This document shows positions 1-6,414 of a stretch of 9,625 nt of DNA, piece by piece (the stretch's first letter is position 1; the number at the start of each line of letters is the position of its first letter). The notes beneath the pieces were generated by a model. It ran no database searches. It saw only the letters and a list, made by a program, of their open reading frames with translations, and was not told the origin of the DNA. A program made the position numbers and the translations under genes. The DNA is from Bacilli bacterium (GTDB lineage: Bacteria; Bacillota_I; Bacilli_A; RFN20; CAG-826), in contig JAEDJP010000047.1 of the NCBI GenBank assembly GCA_016296285.1, positions 1 through 9,625 of the forward strand, written 5' to 3'.

Positions 1-44
1 AGCGGATATCAAACTCCTTTCTTGACCATTCCCCTCGGCTTGCC

Positions 45-66
45 GCCCCGCTTCTGCGGGGCTTTT
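45..66 (+). terminator. Rho-independent terminator of a gene left of the window
   Basis: A perfect 7-bp stem, GCCCCGC (45-51) and GCGGGGC (56-62), with a TTCT loop is followed by TTTT (63-66). The T-tract is on the plus strand, so it best serves a plus-strand gene that ends left of the window or in bases 1-44. On the minus strand the hairpin comes directly after the lysR stop but has no T-tract there, so it may only weakly end lysR transcription. The only plus-frame stop in bases 1-44 is a TGA at 23-25; whether it ends a gene cannot be decided from the few bases left of it. Confidence 0.7.
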
Positions 67-67
67 G

Positions 68-955
68 CTATTTCGTCCTGGCTTTCGCCTCTTCAAAGAA
101 CCGTCTCGCCGCCAAAGACGCGGGGAACGCCTTGCTTCGAAGCATCGCGACGCTTCTCTTCGGGAGAGGCTCGTCCATCGCGACCTCGAACACGTGGCCT
201 TTGGACAGGGCCGTGCGGACCAAGGACTTCGGGACGATGCCGATCCCAAGGTTCTTCGCGACCATCGGGGCGATCGTGGAGGCGCTGTCGAGCTCGACAA
301 GAGGCGCGACGTTGACCCCGTGCTTCAGGAACAAGGCGTCCGTGTACTCGCGAAGCTGCATCGCGCTTGAAAGGTAGACGAAGGGGTATTTCGCGAGCTC
401 GGGGATGGAATGGACCCCGTTCCGCAGCTCGGGATAGCCTTTGCCGGCGATGACGATGTTCTCGAAATCCTTGAGGATGACGCTCGAAAGGCCATCCCCT
501 TCGTGGAAGGGGGTCGTGACGAAGGCGATGTCGATGAGGCCTTGGCGCAATTTCGCGATCGTGAGGTCGCTTGACTGGGTGCAGATCTTGAATTTGATCC
601 CCGGGTGTTCCTGCCGGAAGGACTCGATGAAGTCGAGCAGGAATTCGTCCAGCGCGGTGATCGTGGACCCAAGGGCGATCGTCCCCTTCTCGAGGGAGGC
701 GCTTTCCCCGACCTCGGACTCGGCTTTCTCAAGCAGCGAGAACGCCGTGAAGACGGAATCGTAAAGCCGCTTGCCCTCGGGAGTGAACTCGACCCCTTTC
801 TTGCCGCGGACGAAGAGGCGCACCCCGAGGTCGCTTTCGAGGTTCTTGATCGTCCGCGTGACCGCGGGCTGGGAGGTGTAGAGCTCCTCGGCCGCGCGGG
901 TGAAGGATCCCCTTTTCCCGACGGCCAGGAAGACGCGGTAATAGTCGTAATTCAT
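68..955 (-). CDS. LysR-family transcriptional regulator
   Basis: This 295-residue protein has the length and layout of a LysR-type regulator. A winged helix-turn-helix fills about residues 1-60 (SFTRAAEELYTSQPAVTRTI, then the LGVRLFVR wing). A linker helix and a type 2 periplasmic-binding-like effector domain follow (about 85-290, starting near GTIALGSTITALDEFLL). LysR proteins bind DNA as tetramers and respond to a small metabolite. I chose the ATG at 955 rather than the one at 973 because a perfect AAGGAGG lies 5 bases before it and the protein then starts MNYDYYRVF, typical of the family. The stop is TAG. It is divergent from the operon that contains malic enzyme, so it probably controls that operon and itself. 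A carboxylate effector such as malate is possible (inference by analogy with MleR-type regulators); nothing in the sequence shows the ligand. Confidence 0.93.
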   Translation of the reverse strand: MNYDYYRVFLAVGKRGSFTRAAEELYTSQPAVTRTIKNLESDLGVRLFVRGKKGVEFTPEGKRLYDSVFTAFSLLEKAESEVGESASLEKGTIALGSTITALDEFLLDFIESFRQEHPGIKFKICTQSSDLTIAKLRQGLIDIAFVTTPFHEGDGLSSVILKDFENIVIAGKGYPELRNGVHSIPELAKYPFVYLSSAMQLREYTDALFLKHGVNVAPLVELDSASTIAPMVAKNLGIGIVPKSLVRTALSKGHVFEVAMDEPLPKRSVAMLRSKAFPASLAARRFFEEAKARTK

Positions 956-960
956 GAAGG

Positions 961-967
961 CCTCCTT
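961..967 (-). promoter_or_regulatory. Ribosome-binding site that fixes the lysR start
   Basis: Read on the minus strand this is AAGGAGG, a full Shine-Dalgarno match, 5 bases before the ATG at 955. It lies inside the longer reading frame that starts at 973, which argues that the 973 ATG is not the start used. Confidence 0.8.
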
Positions 968-970
968 AGG

Positions 971-987
971 CATAACGCCCCGTTATG
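971..987. promoter_or_regulatory. Likely LysR-regulator binding box (T-N11-A dyad)
   Basis: CATAACG-CCC-CGTTATG is a perfect 7-bp inverted repeat around position 979. It contains T973-N11-A985 within the dyad, the classic LysR recognition form. It sits just upstream of the lysR ribosome-binding site and overlaps ATGATA (985-990), which reads TATCAT on the minus strand and could be the lysR -10. That placement suits autorepression. The dyad is seen directly; the assignment to this regulator is inference. Confidence 0.55.
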
Positions 988-995
988 ATACGCAT

Positions 996-1013
996 AGGAA
1001 ATCGTTATTTCCT
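996..1013. promoter_or_regulatory. Palindrome AGGAAAT-CGTT-ATTTCCT in the divergent control region
   Basis: This is a perfect 7-bp inverted repeat with a 4-base centre, between lysR and the lipoprotein operon. The same half-sites (AGGAAAT and ATTTCCT) form the outer arms of the nested palindrome at 6096-6134, which suggests a shared DNA-binding protein. It is not a terminator, having no T-tract. Confidence 0.5.
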
Positions 1014-1026
1014 GATATACATAGAG

Positions 1027-1043
1027 AAGGATATAGTATCCTT
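1027..1043. promoter_or_regulatory. Palindrome over the likely operon promoter
   Basis: AAGGATA-TAG-TATCCTT is a perfect 7-bp inverted repeat. TATAGT (1032-1037), a 5-of-6 match to a -10 box, lies in its centre, about 66 bases before the lipoprotein ATG. I see no good -35 at 16-18 bases upstream (TTCCTG at 1009-1014 is poor), so this may be an activator-dependent promoter. A protein bound to the dyad would cover the -10. Confidence 0.42.
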
Positions 1044-1052
1044 AATCAGAAT

Positions 1053-1082
1053 GAAAGCCCTTACATGACCGTTTTGGCTTTC
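1053..1082 (+). other. Leader hairpin upstream of the lipoprotein gene
   Basis: GAAAGCC (1053-1059) and GGCTTTC (1076-1082) pair perfectly across a 16-base loop in the likely 5' leader. It ends 10 bases before the AAAGGA ribosome-binding site (1093-1098). There is no T-tract, so it is not a terminator. It could stabilise the transcript or be chance. Confidence 0.25.
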
Positions 1083-1102
1083 CCCACCGAAGAAAGGATT
1101 CC

Positions 1103-1876
1103 ATGAAGCAAAAGCCCATCCTTCCCTTGCTCGCGACCGCGACGCTGCTAAGCCTCGCCTCCTGCGGGCCCATCAAGTCCCTTGAAGACGACATTCGTTA
1201 CGAAGTCTACGACGGGACGTCCCTCATCGACGAAGGCGTCGTGAACATCTTCAACAACGGCCTTCTCCCGAACCTCGCGGATCGTTCTACCGACGAGCGG
1301 TTCTACCGTTATTACGTCGGGGAAGAGCTCCCAAGCGACATCAAGCTCGCCCCCGAGGAACGCCTCTATCCCAACGCCGGCCTCCTCCGTTACCACGACG
1401 TCAAGGATTTCGCGGTCGATGGCCTCGTCAAGGTGAGCGCCGTCTACCTCGACCTCGAGGACATGCCGCGCCCCTTCCTCAAAGTCGGCTGGTACGACAA
1501 GACGAGCACCTCCAAAGTGTCGCAGGAATCGATCGACCGCTGGACCCCGGACCTGCAGGCCTTCCTCCAAGAATCCGGCTACAGCGAAGAGGAACGCGCG
1601 GACGTCGTCATCAACCCCTATGGCCATAACGGCAACGTCGCGGACCTCGGCAACGAGGTCAACAAAGACGGCCTCGTGGACGTCCTCATCGGCGTCGGGG
1701 CCAACATCAACACGACCGCCGGGGTCGCGGTCAAGGATAAGTACCAGATCGTCCTCGAAGACGGGAACACTTGGCGTTACATCGCCCTTCTCTCGGATCC
1801 AAATGCCCGTCCCCAGGCAAGCGCGGTCTACGAGTGGCTCAAGACCCCCGCGGGCTATGGGGCCCTCATCGGATAA
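1103..1876 (+). CDS. Lipoprotein of unknown function, perhaps a solute-binding-like protein
   Basis: This 257-residue protein begins with two lysines, a hydrophobic stretch and a lipobox L-A-S-C with the modified cysteine at residue 21, so it should be a lipid-anchored surface protein. AAAGGA at 1093-1098 supports the ATG. I do not recognise a named family. The second half contains a Gly-rich GHNGNVADLGNEV, then DVLIGVGANINTTAGV, then WRYIALLSDPNARPQ and a terminal helix EWLKTPAGYGALI. That pattern recalls the C-terminal lobe of periplasmic solute-binding proteins, but this is a weak resemblance and the protein is short for a full one. It is the first gene of the likely operon. The stop TAA overlaps the ribosome-binding site of the next gene, so the two are made together and may work together at the membrane. 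Confidence 0.85.
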   Translation: MKQKPILPLLATATLLSLASCGPIKSLEDDIRYEVYDGTSLIDEGVVNIFNNGLLPNLADRSTDERFYRYYVGEELPSDIKLAPEERLYPNAGLLRYHDVKDFAVDGLVKVSAVYLDLEDMPRPFLKVGWYDKTSTSKVSQESIDRWTPDLQAFLQESGYSEEERADVVINPYGHNGNVADLGNEVNKDGLVDVLIGVGANINTTAGVAVKDKYQIVLEDGNTWRYIALLSDPNARPQASAVYEWLKTPAGYGALIG

Positions 1877-1888
1877 GGAGCGACGACC

Positions 1889-4267
1889 ATGAAAGAAACC
1901 AAACGCCTCTGCCGCATCGCCGAGATCGTGGATCTCGCCTTCGCCGGCCTCTACGCCATCTTCACCGCCTACGCCTTCTCTCTGCGCGACTCCCTTTATT
2001 GGATGTTCCTCGCCTTCGCCTTGCTTTGCCTTTTCGCCGGGCTTGGGTTCTCGAGTTACGTCTACCGCTTCCCCTTGGACTCGGGGAAGAAGAAGGCCGG
2101 CCTCGTGGCGTGCGCCGTCGCTTCCGCCCCCGCCCTCTTCCCGGTGATCGCCGCGATCCTCTTGCTCGTCCAGCATAAGGATGCCGTGAGCGACTCCCCC
2201 GCGATCGAAGAAGGGAAACCCGAAGGCAAAGAGAAGAAGAAATGGTACAAATCCGCCCCGTTCTTCGTCTCCGCCATCTCCCTTGGGGTCATCGCCCTCT
2301 CCGGCTTCTCGTCCTCGGTTTTCGAGACGAGCGGCTATAGCGTATCCGTATCCGACTACACCCTCACGAAGGCCATGACGGAAGCCTATAACACCACCCC
2401 CGTGAACGGCGTCTCCAAGATCATCCCCCAAGACAACGTCTCCTACGCCTTCACCTCCTATATCCCGAAGTTCGCCTCGGAAGACGCCAAAGTCGCGACG
2501 GTCATCGTGATCCCGGGTTTCACCCGCACGAAAGCCACGATGTCCCAATACGCGATCGAGCTCTCCCGCCGCGGGGCCGCCGTGTTTGTCATCGACCCCG
2601 GCTCCCAAGGGGCTTCCACGAACGCCGGCTACGACGAGGATGGCGAGCAGCTCTCCTACGCCGCCGAGGCCAACGGGGCGAATTACCTCGTCCAGTATCT
2701 CTATAACAACGTCGACGCCTTCCCCGAGCTCGACCGCACCCGCTTCGGCGTCATGGGCCACAGCGCCGGAGGCGGCAACGCCGTCACGGTCGCGGATACC
2801 TTCCGCGGTTCTTCTTACGAGACCTCGGTCATCAAATCCCTCTACATCTCGGGCTACATCAAGAATTCCGCGGCCAACAAATACGCGAACCTCCACTGCA
2901 ACGCCGTCAACGCCTATGCCTATTACGACGAAGGCGCCTTCCGTTACCAGACCGACGGCAACGCCCTCGAGGTCATCAACGATCGCTTCGTGAACGAAGT
3001 CGCCCTCGACCCGGATCACCCCCACCGCAAGGCCGAGCTCGACACCCCGTATGGCTCGATGAGCGACGGCACCTACCGCATGATCCATCGCGAGGCCACG
3101 AACCATTGCTTCCAGATGTACGACGGCACCTCCATCGCCAACACGATCAGCTTCTTCCGCGAATCCTTGAACCTCGATACCTATCTCGCGGACACCGCCC
3201 ATTCCTGGATCGGCAAGGAAATGTCGACCGGCATCGCCCTCGTCGCCGGGTTCGCCTTCCTCTTCGCCGTCCCGGCCTTGCTCGTCATGGTCCCCGGCCT
3301 CCGCGGGGTCAAGGGCAAGAAAATCCTCCAAAGCGCCTCGGGCGAATACGTCTACGAAGACGAGCTCGAGACCCATCGCGAGAAGAAGAAATCCGCGGTC
3401 CCAAGCCGCTTCAGCTTCTCGGGCAAAGCCATCTTCTGGGGCACGACGGTCCTCTCGATGATCATCGCCTGCCTCGACTACATCCCCCTCGCCCATTGGT
3501 CCATGTCCCTCTTCCCCGACGCGGCGAGCAACGTCTTCACGACCGTGTTCCCCGCCCGCATGTTCAACGCCGTCCTCCTCTGGGCGACCGTCAACGGGGT
3601 GATCGGCCTCGTCCTCTTCTTCGGAACGCTTTGCCTCGAGAACCTCATCGAATGGATCCTGGCCAAGAAAGAAGGACGCCCCGCCCACATGGACTGGTCG
3701 AAGCTTAGGCCCCTCCGCATCAAGCCCCTGGACCTCCTCAAGACCTTCCTCCTTGGCACCGCCCTCTTCTTCCTATTCTTCTTCATCGTCCAGCTCGATT
3801 CCTGGCTCTTCCATAGCGACTTCCGCTTCCTCTTGCTTTCCGCCTCCACCCTCTCGCCCCGCTTCTTGCTCACGTGGCTCGAGTACATCCCCCTCATGTT
3901 CTTGTTCTACATCTCCAATTCCATCAAGGTGAATTGCTCGATCGGGATGGAAGGATGGAAGGAATGGAAGGTCTACCTCGTCGGGGCCCTCACGAACAGC
4001 CTCGCCCTCGTGTTCATCCTCGTCATCAACTACGTCGCCTTCTTCAAGACCGGGACGGTGTATTATGGCTATTACGGCGCGGACCAGGCCGAGGTGTGGC
4101 TCTACGTCAACATGGTCTTCCCCCTCGTTCCGATGATGGCCTTGCTCCCCATCGCGAACCGCCTCTTCTACAAATGGACGAACCGGGCGTATCTCGGCCC
4201 CATCGTCACCTGCATGGTGTTCGTGTTCATGTCCCTCGCCGCGACGATCAGCTACATGCCCTTATAA
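1889..4267 (+). CDS. Multi-pass membrane protein with an alpha/beta hydrolase domain
   Basis: The 792-residue protein has three parts. Four hydrophobic segments lie at about 11-31, 35-58, 70-94 and 122-142, with a Lys/Glu-rich linker at 105-121. An alpha/beta hydrolase domain follows at about 180-430. It has the strand TVIVIP before the oxyanion turn PGF (209-211), the nucleophile elbow G-H-S-A-G with Ser292, and a likely catalytic His406 in TNHCFQ; the acid residue is not clear. About eight more hydrophobic segments lie between 446 and 790, split by a charged loop at 472-505. The hydrolase would act at the membrane; substrate and side are unknown, and the charge rule gives conflicting topologies for the N-terminal part. 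AAGGAG (1875-1880) overlapping the upstream stop supports this start. A lipase, esterase or acyl-transfer role is possible but not shown. Confidence 0.88.
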   Translation: MKETKRLCRIAEIVDLAFAGLYAIFTAYAFSLRDSLYWMFLAFALLCLFAGLGFSSYVYRFPLDSGKKKAGLVACAVASAPALFPVIAAILLLVQHKDAVSDSPAIEEGKPEGKEKKKWYKSAPFFVSAISLGVIALSGFSSSVFETSGYSVSVSDYTLTKAMTEAYNTTPVNGVSKIIPQDNVSYAFTSYIPKFASEDAKVATVIVIPGFTRTKATMSQYAIELSRRGAAVFVIDPGSQGASTNAGYDEDGEQLSYAAEANGANYLVQYLYNNVDAFPELDRTRFGVMGHSAGGGNAVTVADTFRGSSYETSVIKSLYISGYIKNSAANKYANLHCNAVNAYAYYDEGAFRYQTDGNALEVINDRFVNEVALDPDHPHRKAELDTPYGSMSDGTYRMIHREATNHCFQMYDGTSIANTISFFRESLNLDTYLADTAHSWIGKEMSTGIALVAGFAFLFAVPALLVMVPGLRGVKGKKILQSASGEYVYEDELETHREKKKSAVPSRFSFSGKAIFWGTTVLSMIIACLDYIPLAHWSMSLFPDAASNVFTTVFPARMFNAVLLWATVNGVIGLVLFFGTLCLENLIEWILAKKEGRPAHMDWSKLRPLRIKPLDLLKTFLLGTALFFLFFFIVQLDSWLFHSDFRFLLLSASTLSPRFLLTWLEYIPLMFLFYISNSIKVNCSIGMEGWKEWKVYLVGALTNSLALVFILVINYVAFFKTGTVYYGYYGADQAEVWLYVNMVFPLVPMMALLPIANRLFYKWTNRAYLGPIVTCMVFVFMSLAATISYMPL

Positions 4268-4285
4268 TCAAGGAGTTCAATACCT

Positions 4286-5458
4286 ATGGACATTTCCGAA
4301 AAATCCCTCAAGAAACATTACGAATGGAAAGGCAAGATCGAGACCAAATGCCGCGTGGACGTCTCGTCCCGCGAGGCCTTGATGGAAGCCTACACCCCCG
4401 GGGTCGCCGCCCCGTGCCTTGCGATCCATGACGACGTCGAGCGCAGCTTCTTGCTCACCCGGCGCTGGAACACGGTCCCCGTCATCACCGACGGCACCGC
4501 CGTCCTCGGCCTTGGCGACATCGGCCCGGAAGCCGGCATGCCGGTCATGGAAGGCAAATGCGCCTTGTTCAAGGCCTATGGGGACGTCGATGCCTACCCC
4601 ATCTGCCTGCGCACCAAGGACACGGAAGAGATCATCCGGACCATCAAGGTCATGGCGGGCTCCTTCGGGGGCATCAACCTCGAGGACATCAGCGCCCCCC
4701 GCTGCTTCGAGATCGAGACGCGCCTCAAGGGTGAACTCGACATCCCCGTCTTCCACGATGACCAGCACGGCACCGCGATCGTGATCGCCGCCGCCCTTCA
4801 TAACGCCCTCAAGCTCGCGAACAAGAAGATCGAGGACATCCGCGTGGTCGTCAACGGCGCCGGCGCGGCCGGGATCGCCATCTCGCGCTTCCTCCTGTCC
4901 TTCGGGGTCAAGCACCTCATCGCCTGCGACCGCTATGGCACCCTCTACGAAGGCAACGAAGCCATGAACGCCCCGCAGGCCGAGCTCGCGAAGATCACGA
5001 ACCGCGACATGCTCAAAGGCACCCTCGCGGACGCCATGAAAGGGGCGGACGTCTTCGTCGGCGTGAGCGCCCCCCGCGTCGTCACGAAAGAGATGGTCGC
5101 CTCGATGGCCGAGCGTCCCATCCTCTTCCCCTGCGCGAACCCGATTCCGGAGATCACCCCGGAAGAAGCGAAAGAAGCCGGGGCCTATATCGTCGGGACC
5201 GGTTCCTCGCAATACCCGAACCAAATCAACAACGTCTTGGTGTTCCCGGGCCTCTTCCGCGGGGCCCTCGACGTCCGGGCCAAGGATATCAACGACGAGA
5301 TGATGCGCGCGGCCTCGCTTGGCATCGCTTCCTGCGTCAAGGACGATGAGCTATCCGTCGACCACATCCTGCCGTTTGCCTACGACAAAGCCGCCCACGC
5401 GGCCGTCGCGGAGGCCGTCTCCCGGGCCGCGATCCGCACGGGAGTCGCCCGCATCTAG
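4286..5458 (+). CDS. NAD(P)-dependent malic enzyme (decarboxylating malate dehydrogenase)
   Basis: It converts malate to pyruvate and CO2 while reducing NAD or NADP in the cytoplasm. The 390-residue length is that of the short bacterial malic enzymes with no phosphotransacetylase tail. Conserved features are all present: YTPGVA with catalytic Tyr36, TDGTAVLGLGDIGP (68-81), EGK with catalytic Lys91, the divalent-metal ligands Glu133, Asp134 (LEDISAP) and Asp159 (FHDDQHGT), and a dinucleotide-binding NGAGAAG at 190-196. The C-terminal half keeps FPCANPIPEITPEEA and NQINNVLVFPGLFRGALD. Cofactor choice cannot be settled from the sequence. AAGGAG at 4270-4275 fixes the ATG, 18 bases after the membrane hydrolase. 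The stop is TAG. The pyrophosphatase gene begins two bases later, so the two are translationally linked. Confidence 0.96.
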   Translation: MDISEKSLKKHYEWKGKIETKCRVDVSSREALMEAYTPGVAAPCLAIHDDVERSFLLTRRWNTVPVITDGTAVLGLGDIGPEAGMPVMEGKCALFKAYGDVDAYPICLRTKDTEEIIRTIKVMAGSFGGINLEDISAPRCFEIETRLKGELDIPVFHDDQHGTAIVIAAALHNALKLANKKIEDIRVVVNGAGAAGIAISRFLLSFGVKHLIACDRYGTLYEGNEAMNAPQAELAKITNRDMLKGTLADAMKGADVFVGVSAPRVVTKEMVASMAERPILFPCANPIPEITPEEAKEAGAYIVGTGSSQYPNQINNVLVFPGLFRGALDVRAKDINDEMMRAASLGIASCVKDDELSVDHILPFAYDKAAHAAVAEAVSRAAIRTGVARI

Positions 5459-5460
5459 CC

Positions 5461-6000
5461 ATGCCGAACATCCTCCACGACATCCCCGAATCCCGGATCG
5501 CCCCCGAGGACTTCCTCGCCTACATCGAGATTTCCGCGCATAGCAAGAACAAATACGAATACGACGAGGAATGCCGCGCCTTGGTCCTCGACCGCGTCCT
5601 CTTCACCGCGACCCATTATCCCCATAACTACGGGTTCATCCCGCGCACCTGGGGCCTTGATGACGACCCCCTCGACGTGCTCGTCGTCATGAGCGAGCCC
5701 GCGGTCCCGGGGTCCCTCGTCCGGGCCGCCCCCATCGGGGTGCTCGAGATGATCGACGGGGGCAAAAGCGACGAGAAGGTGATCGCCGTGTGCCTCGGGG
5801 ATCCCGTCTATTCGGGATACCGCGACATCCACGAGCTCCCGCCTCACCTTTTCGAGGAGATCCGTCATTTCTTCTCGGTTTACAAGCAACTCGAATTCGG
5901 CAAGGCCACCGTGGTCGAGGGGTTCCTAGGGAGAGAAGAAGCGATCCAGACCATCGCTCGCGCGAAAGAGCGTTATATTCAGAAGTTCGCCTTGAAATAG
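5461..6000 (+). CDS. ppa: Family I soluble inorganic pyrophosphatase
   Basis: It hydrolyses pyrophosphate to two phosphates in the cytoplasm, pulling nucleic acid, protein and sugar-nucleotide synthesis forward. The 179 residues match the usual 170-180 of bacterial family I. Visible hallmarks are EIS..SKNKYEYD (23-35), DRVLFTATHYPHNYGFIP (44-61) and the metal-binding D-x-D-P-x-D at Asp67, Asp69 and Asp72. Later come GYRDIHELPPHL and GKATVVEGF near the end. The middle position of the motif is Asp instead of the common Gly (DDDPLD rather than DGDPLD), which should be tolerated. There is no close Shine-Dalgarno sequence: a GGAG lies about 16 bases upstream, inside malic enzyme. Translation therefore probably depends on coupling to malic enzyme, whose stop is two bases before the ATG. 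It is the last gene before the terminator; the stop is TAG. Confidence 0.96.
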   Translation: MPNILHDIPESRIAPEDFLAYIEISAHSKNKYEYDEECRALVLDRVLFTATHYPHNYGFIPRTWGLDDDPLDVLVVMSEPAVPGSLVRAAPIGVLEMIDGGKSDEKVIAVCLGDPVYSGYRDIHELPPHLFEEIRHFFSVYKQLEFGKATVVEGFLGREEAIQTIARAKERYIQKFALK

Positions 6001-6005
6001 CAGGG

Positions 6006-6042
6006 AAATCCCCTTGGATAAAACCTTGGGGATTTTCTTTTT
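6006..6042 (+). terminator. Rho-independent terminator after ppa
   Basis: AAATCCCC (6006-6013) pairs with GGGGATTT (6028-6035). A further GG/CC pair lies inside, past a TT/TT mismatch, around an ATAAAA loop. The 3' arm runs into a T-rich tract (6033-6042). It starts 6 bases after the ppa stop and ends the four-gene unit. Confidence 0.85.
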
Positions 6043-6095
6043 GGCAATCAGCTTCCTTAAGTCGATGTCCCGTTGAATTTCCATTCTTCGCCCTC

Positions 6096-6134
6096 TAGGA
6101 AATATTTTTGCGGAATCCGCATTTTTATTTCCTA
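6096..6134. repeat. Nested palindrome with TAGGAAATA outer arms
   Basis: The outer arms TAGGAAATA (6096-6104) and TATTTCCTA (6126-6134) are a perfect 9-bp inverted repeat. The inner arms TGCGGA (6109-6114) and TCCGCA (6116-6121) are a perfect 6-bp repeat. Both are centred on position 6115 and separated by symmetric runs of T. The outer half-site AGGAAAT/ATTTCCT is shared with 996-1013. It could be a double operator, a cruciform or an RNA hairpin with an internal loop; the T-runs are inside the stem, so it is not an ordinary terminator. Confidence 0.55.
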
Positions 6135-6230
6135 AATCAGCGAAAGGCTGGATTCAAACAGTATCGAAAAAGAGGCACCGCTGCATCATCCGAATGCTTA
6201 GGCGAACATTGGCTCTCTATTCGCGCTTCT

Positions 6231-6269
6231 CGGGAATCCCGGAAAGAACGAGAAACGGGAATCGTTCCC
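6231..6269. repeat. Short CGGGAATC direct repeats with dyads
   Basis: CGGGAATC occurs at 6231-6238 and 6256-6263. Each copy lies in a dyad: CGGGA-A-TCCCG (6231-6241) and GGGAA-TCG-TTCCC (6257-6269). TTCTCG (6227-6232) and CGAGAA (6250-6255) also pair. These may be regulator sites or structure in the leader of the phosphorylase transcript. Confidence 0.3.
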
Positions 6270-6414
6270 TACAAAAGGAAATCCCCCTTATTCTGTCCCC
6301 GTCCTAGGCTTTTCTCTTCCTTTTGCAAAATTCTTTCGCCCGCTTTCAATTTTCGCGGAACGCCTCGTTCCCCTCTTGCATTGATAGGTCCGTTCTCTAA
6401 ACTGAAGGAAACTT

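Larger units (their letters stand above)
6043..6414. other. Intergenic region with palindromes, no convincing gene
   Basis: This gap of 372 bases is richer in A and T than the genes beside it. The reading frames crossing it lack the C-ending codon bias of the real genes, have no ribosome-binding sites and resemble nothing I know. It holds the nested palindrome at 6096-6134, the CGGGAATC repeats at 6231-6269 and, at the right end, AAGGA (6405-6409), the ribosome-binding site of the phosphorylase gene. I find no strong promoter; TTGCAA (6323-6328) with TTCAAT (6345-6350), 16 bases apart, is a 4-of-6 plus 4-of-6 candidate only. Confidence 0.6.

Noticed and set aside
14..20. AAAGGAG on the minus strand at the left edge, as the ribosome-binding site of a gene after lysR
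   Set aside because: No ATG, GTG or well-placed TTG follows within the remaining bases at normal spacing.
956..1102. CRISPR or integrase attachment repeats in the divergent region
   Set aside because: The repeats are three different short dyads, not copies of one repeat with spacers, and no related genes are nearby.
1148..3688. Very long minus-strand open frame (846 codons) opposite the lipoprotein and hydrolase genes
   Set aside because: It is an antisense shadow: C-ending codons on the plus strand remove stops from this minus frame. The translation is a low-complexity mix of Gly, Asp, Glu, Val and Arg, and the plus-strand genes have clear signals.
4277..5224. Minus-strand open frame of 315 codons over malic enzyme
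   Set aside because: The same antisense effect; malic enzyme on the plus strand has all its family motifs.
6335..6351. Catabolite-repression (cre) site before the phosphorylase gene
   Set aside because: Read on the minus strand, one half (TTGAAAGCG) fits the consensus but the other half does not.
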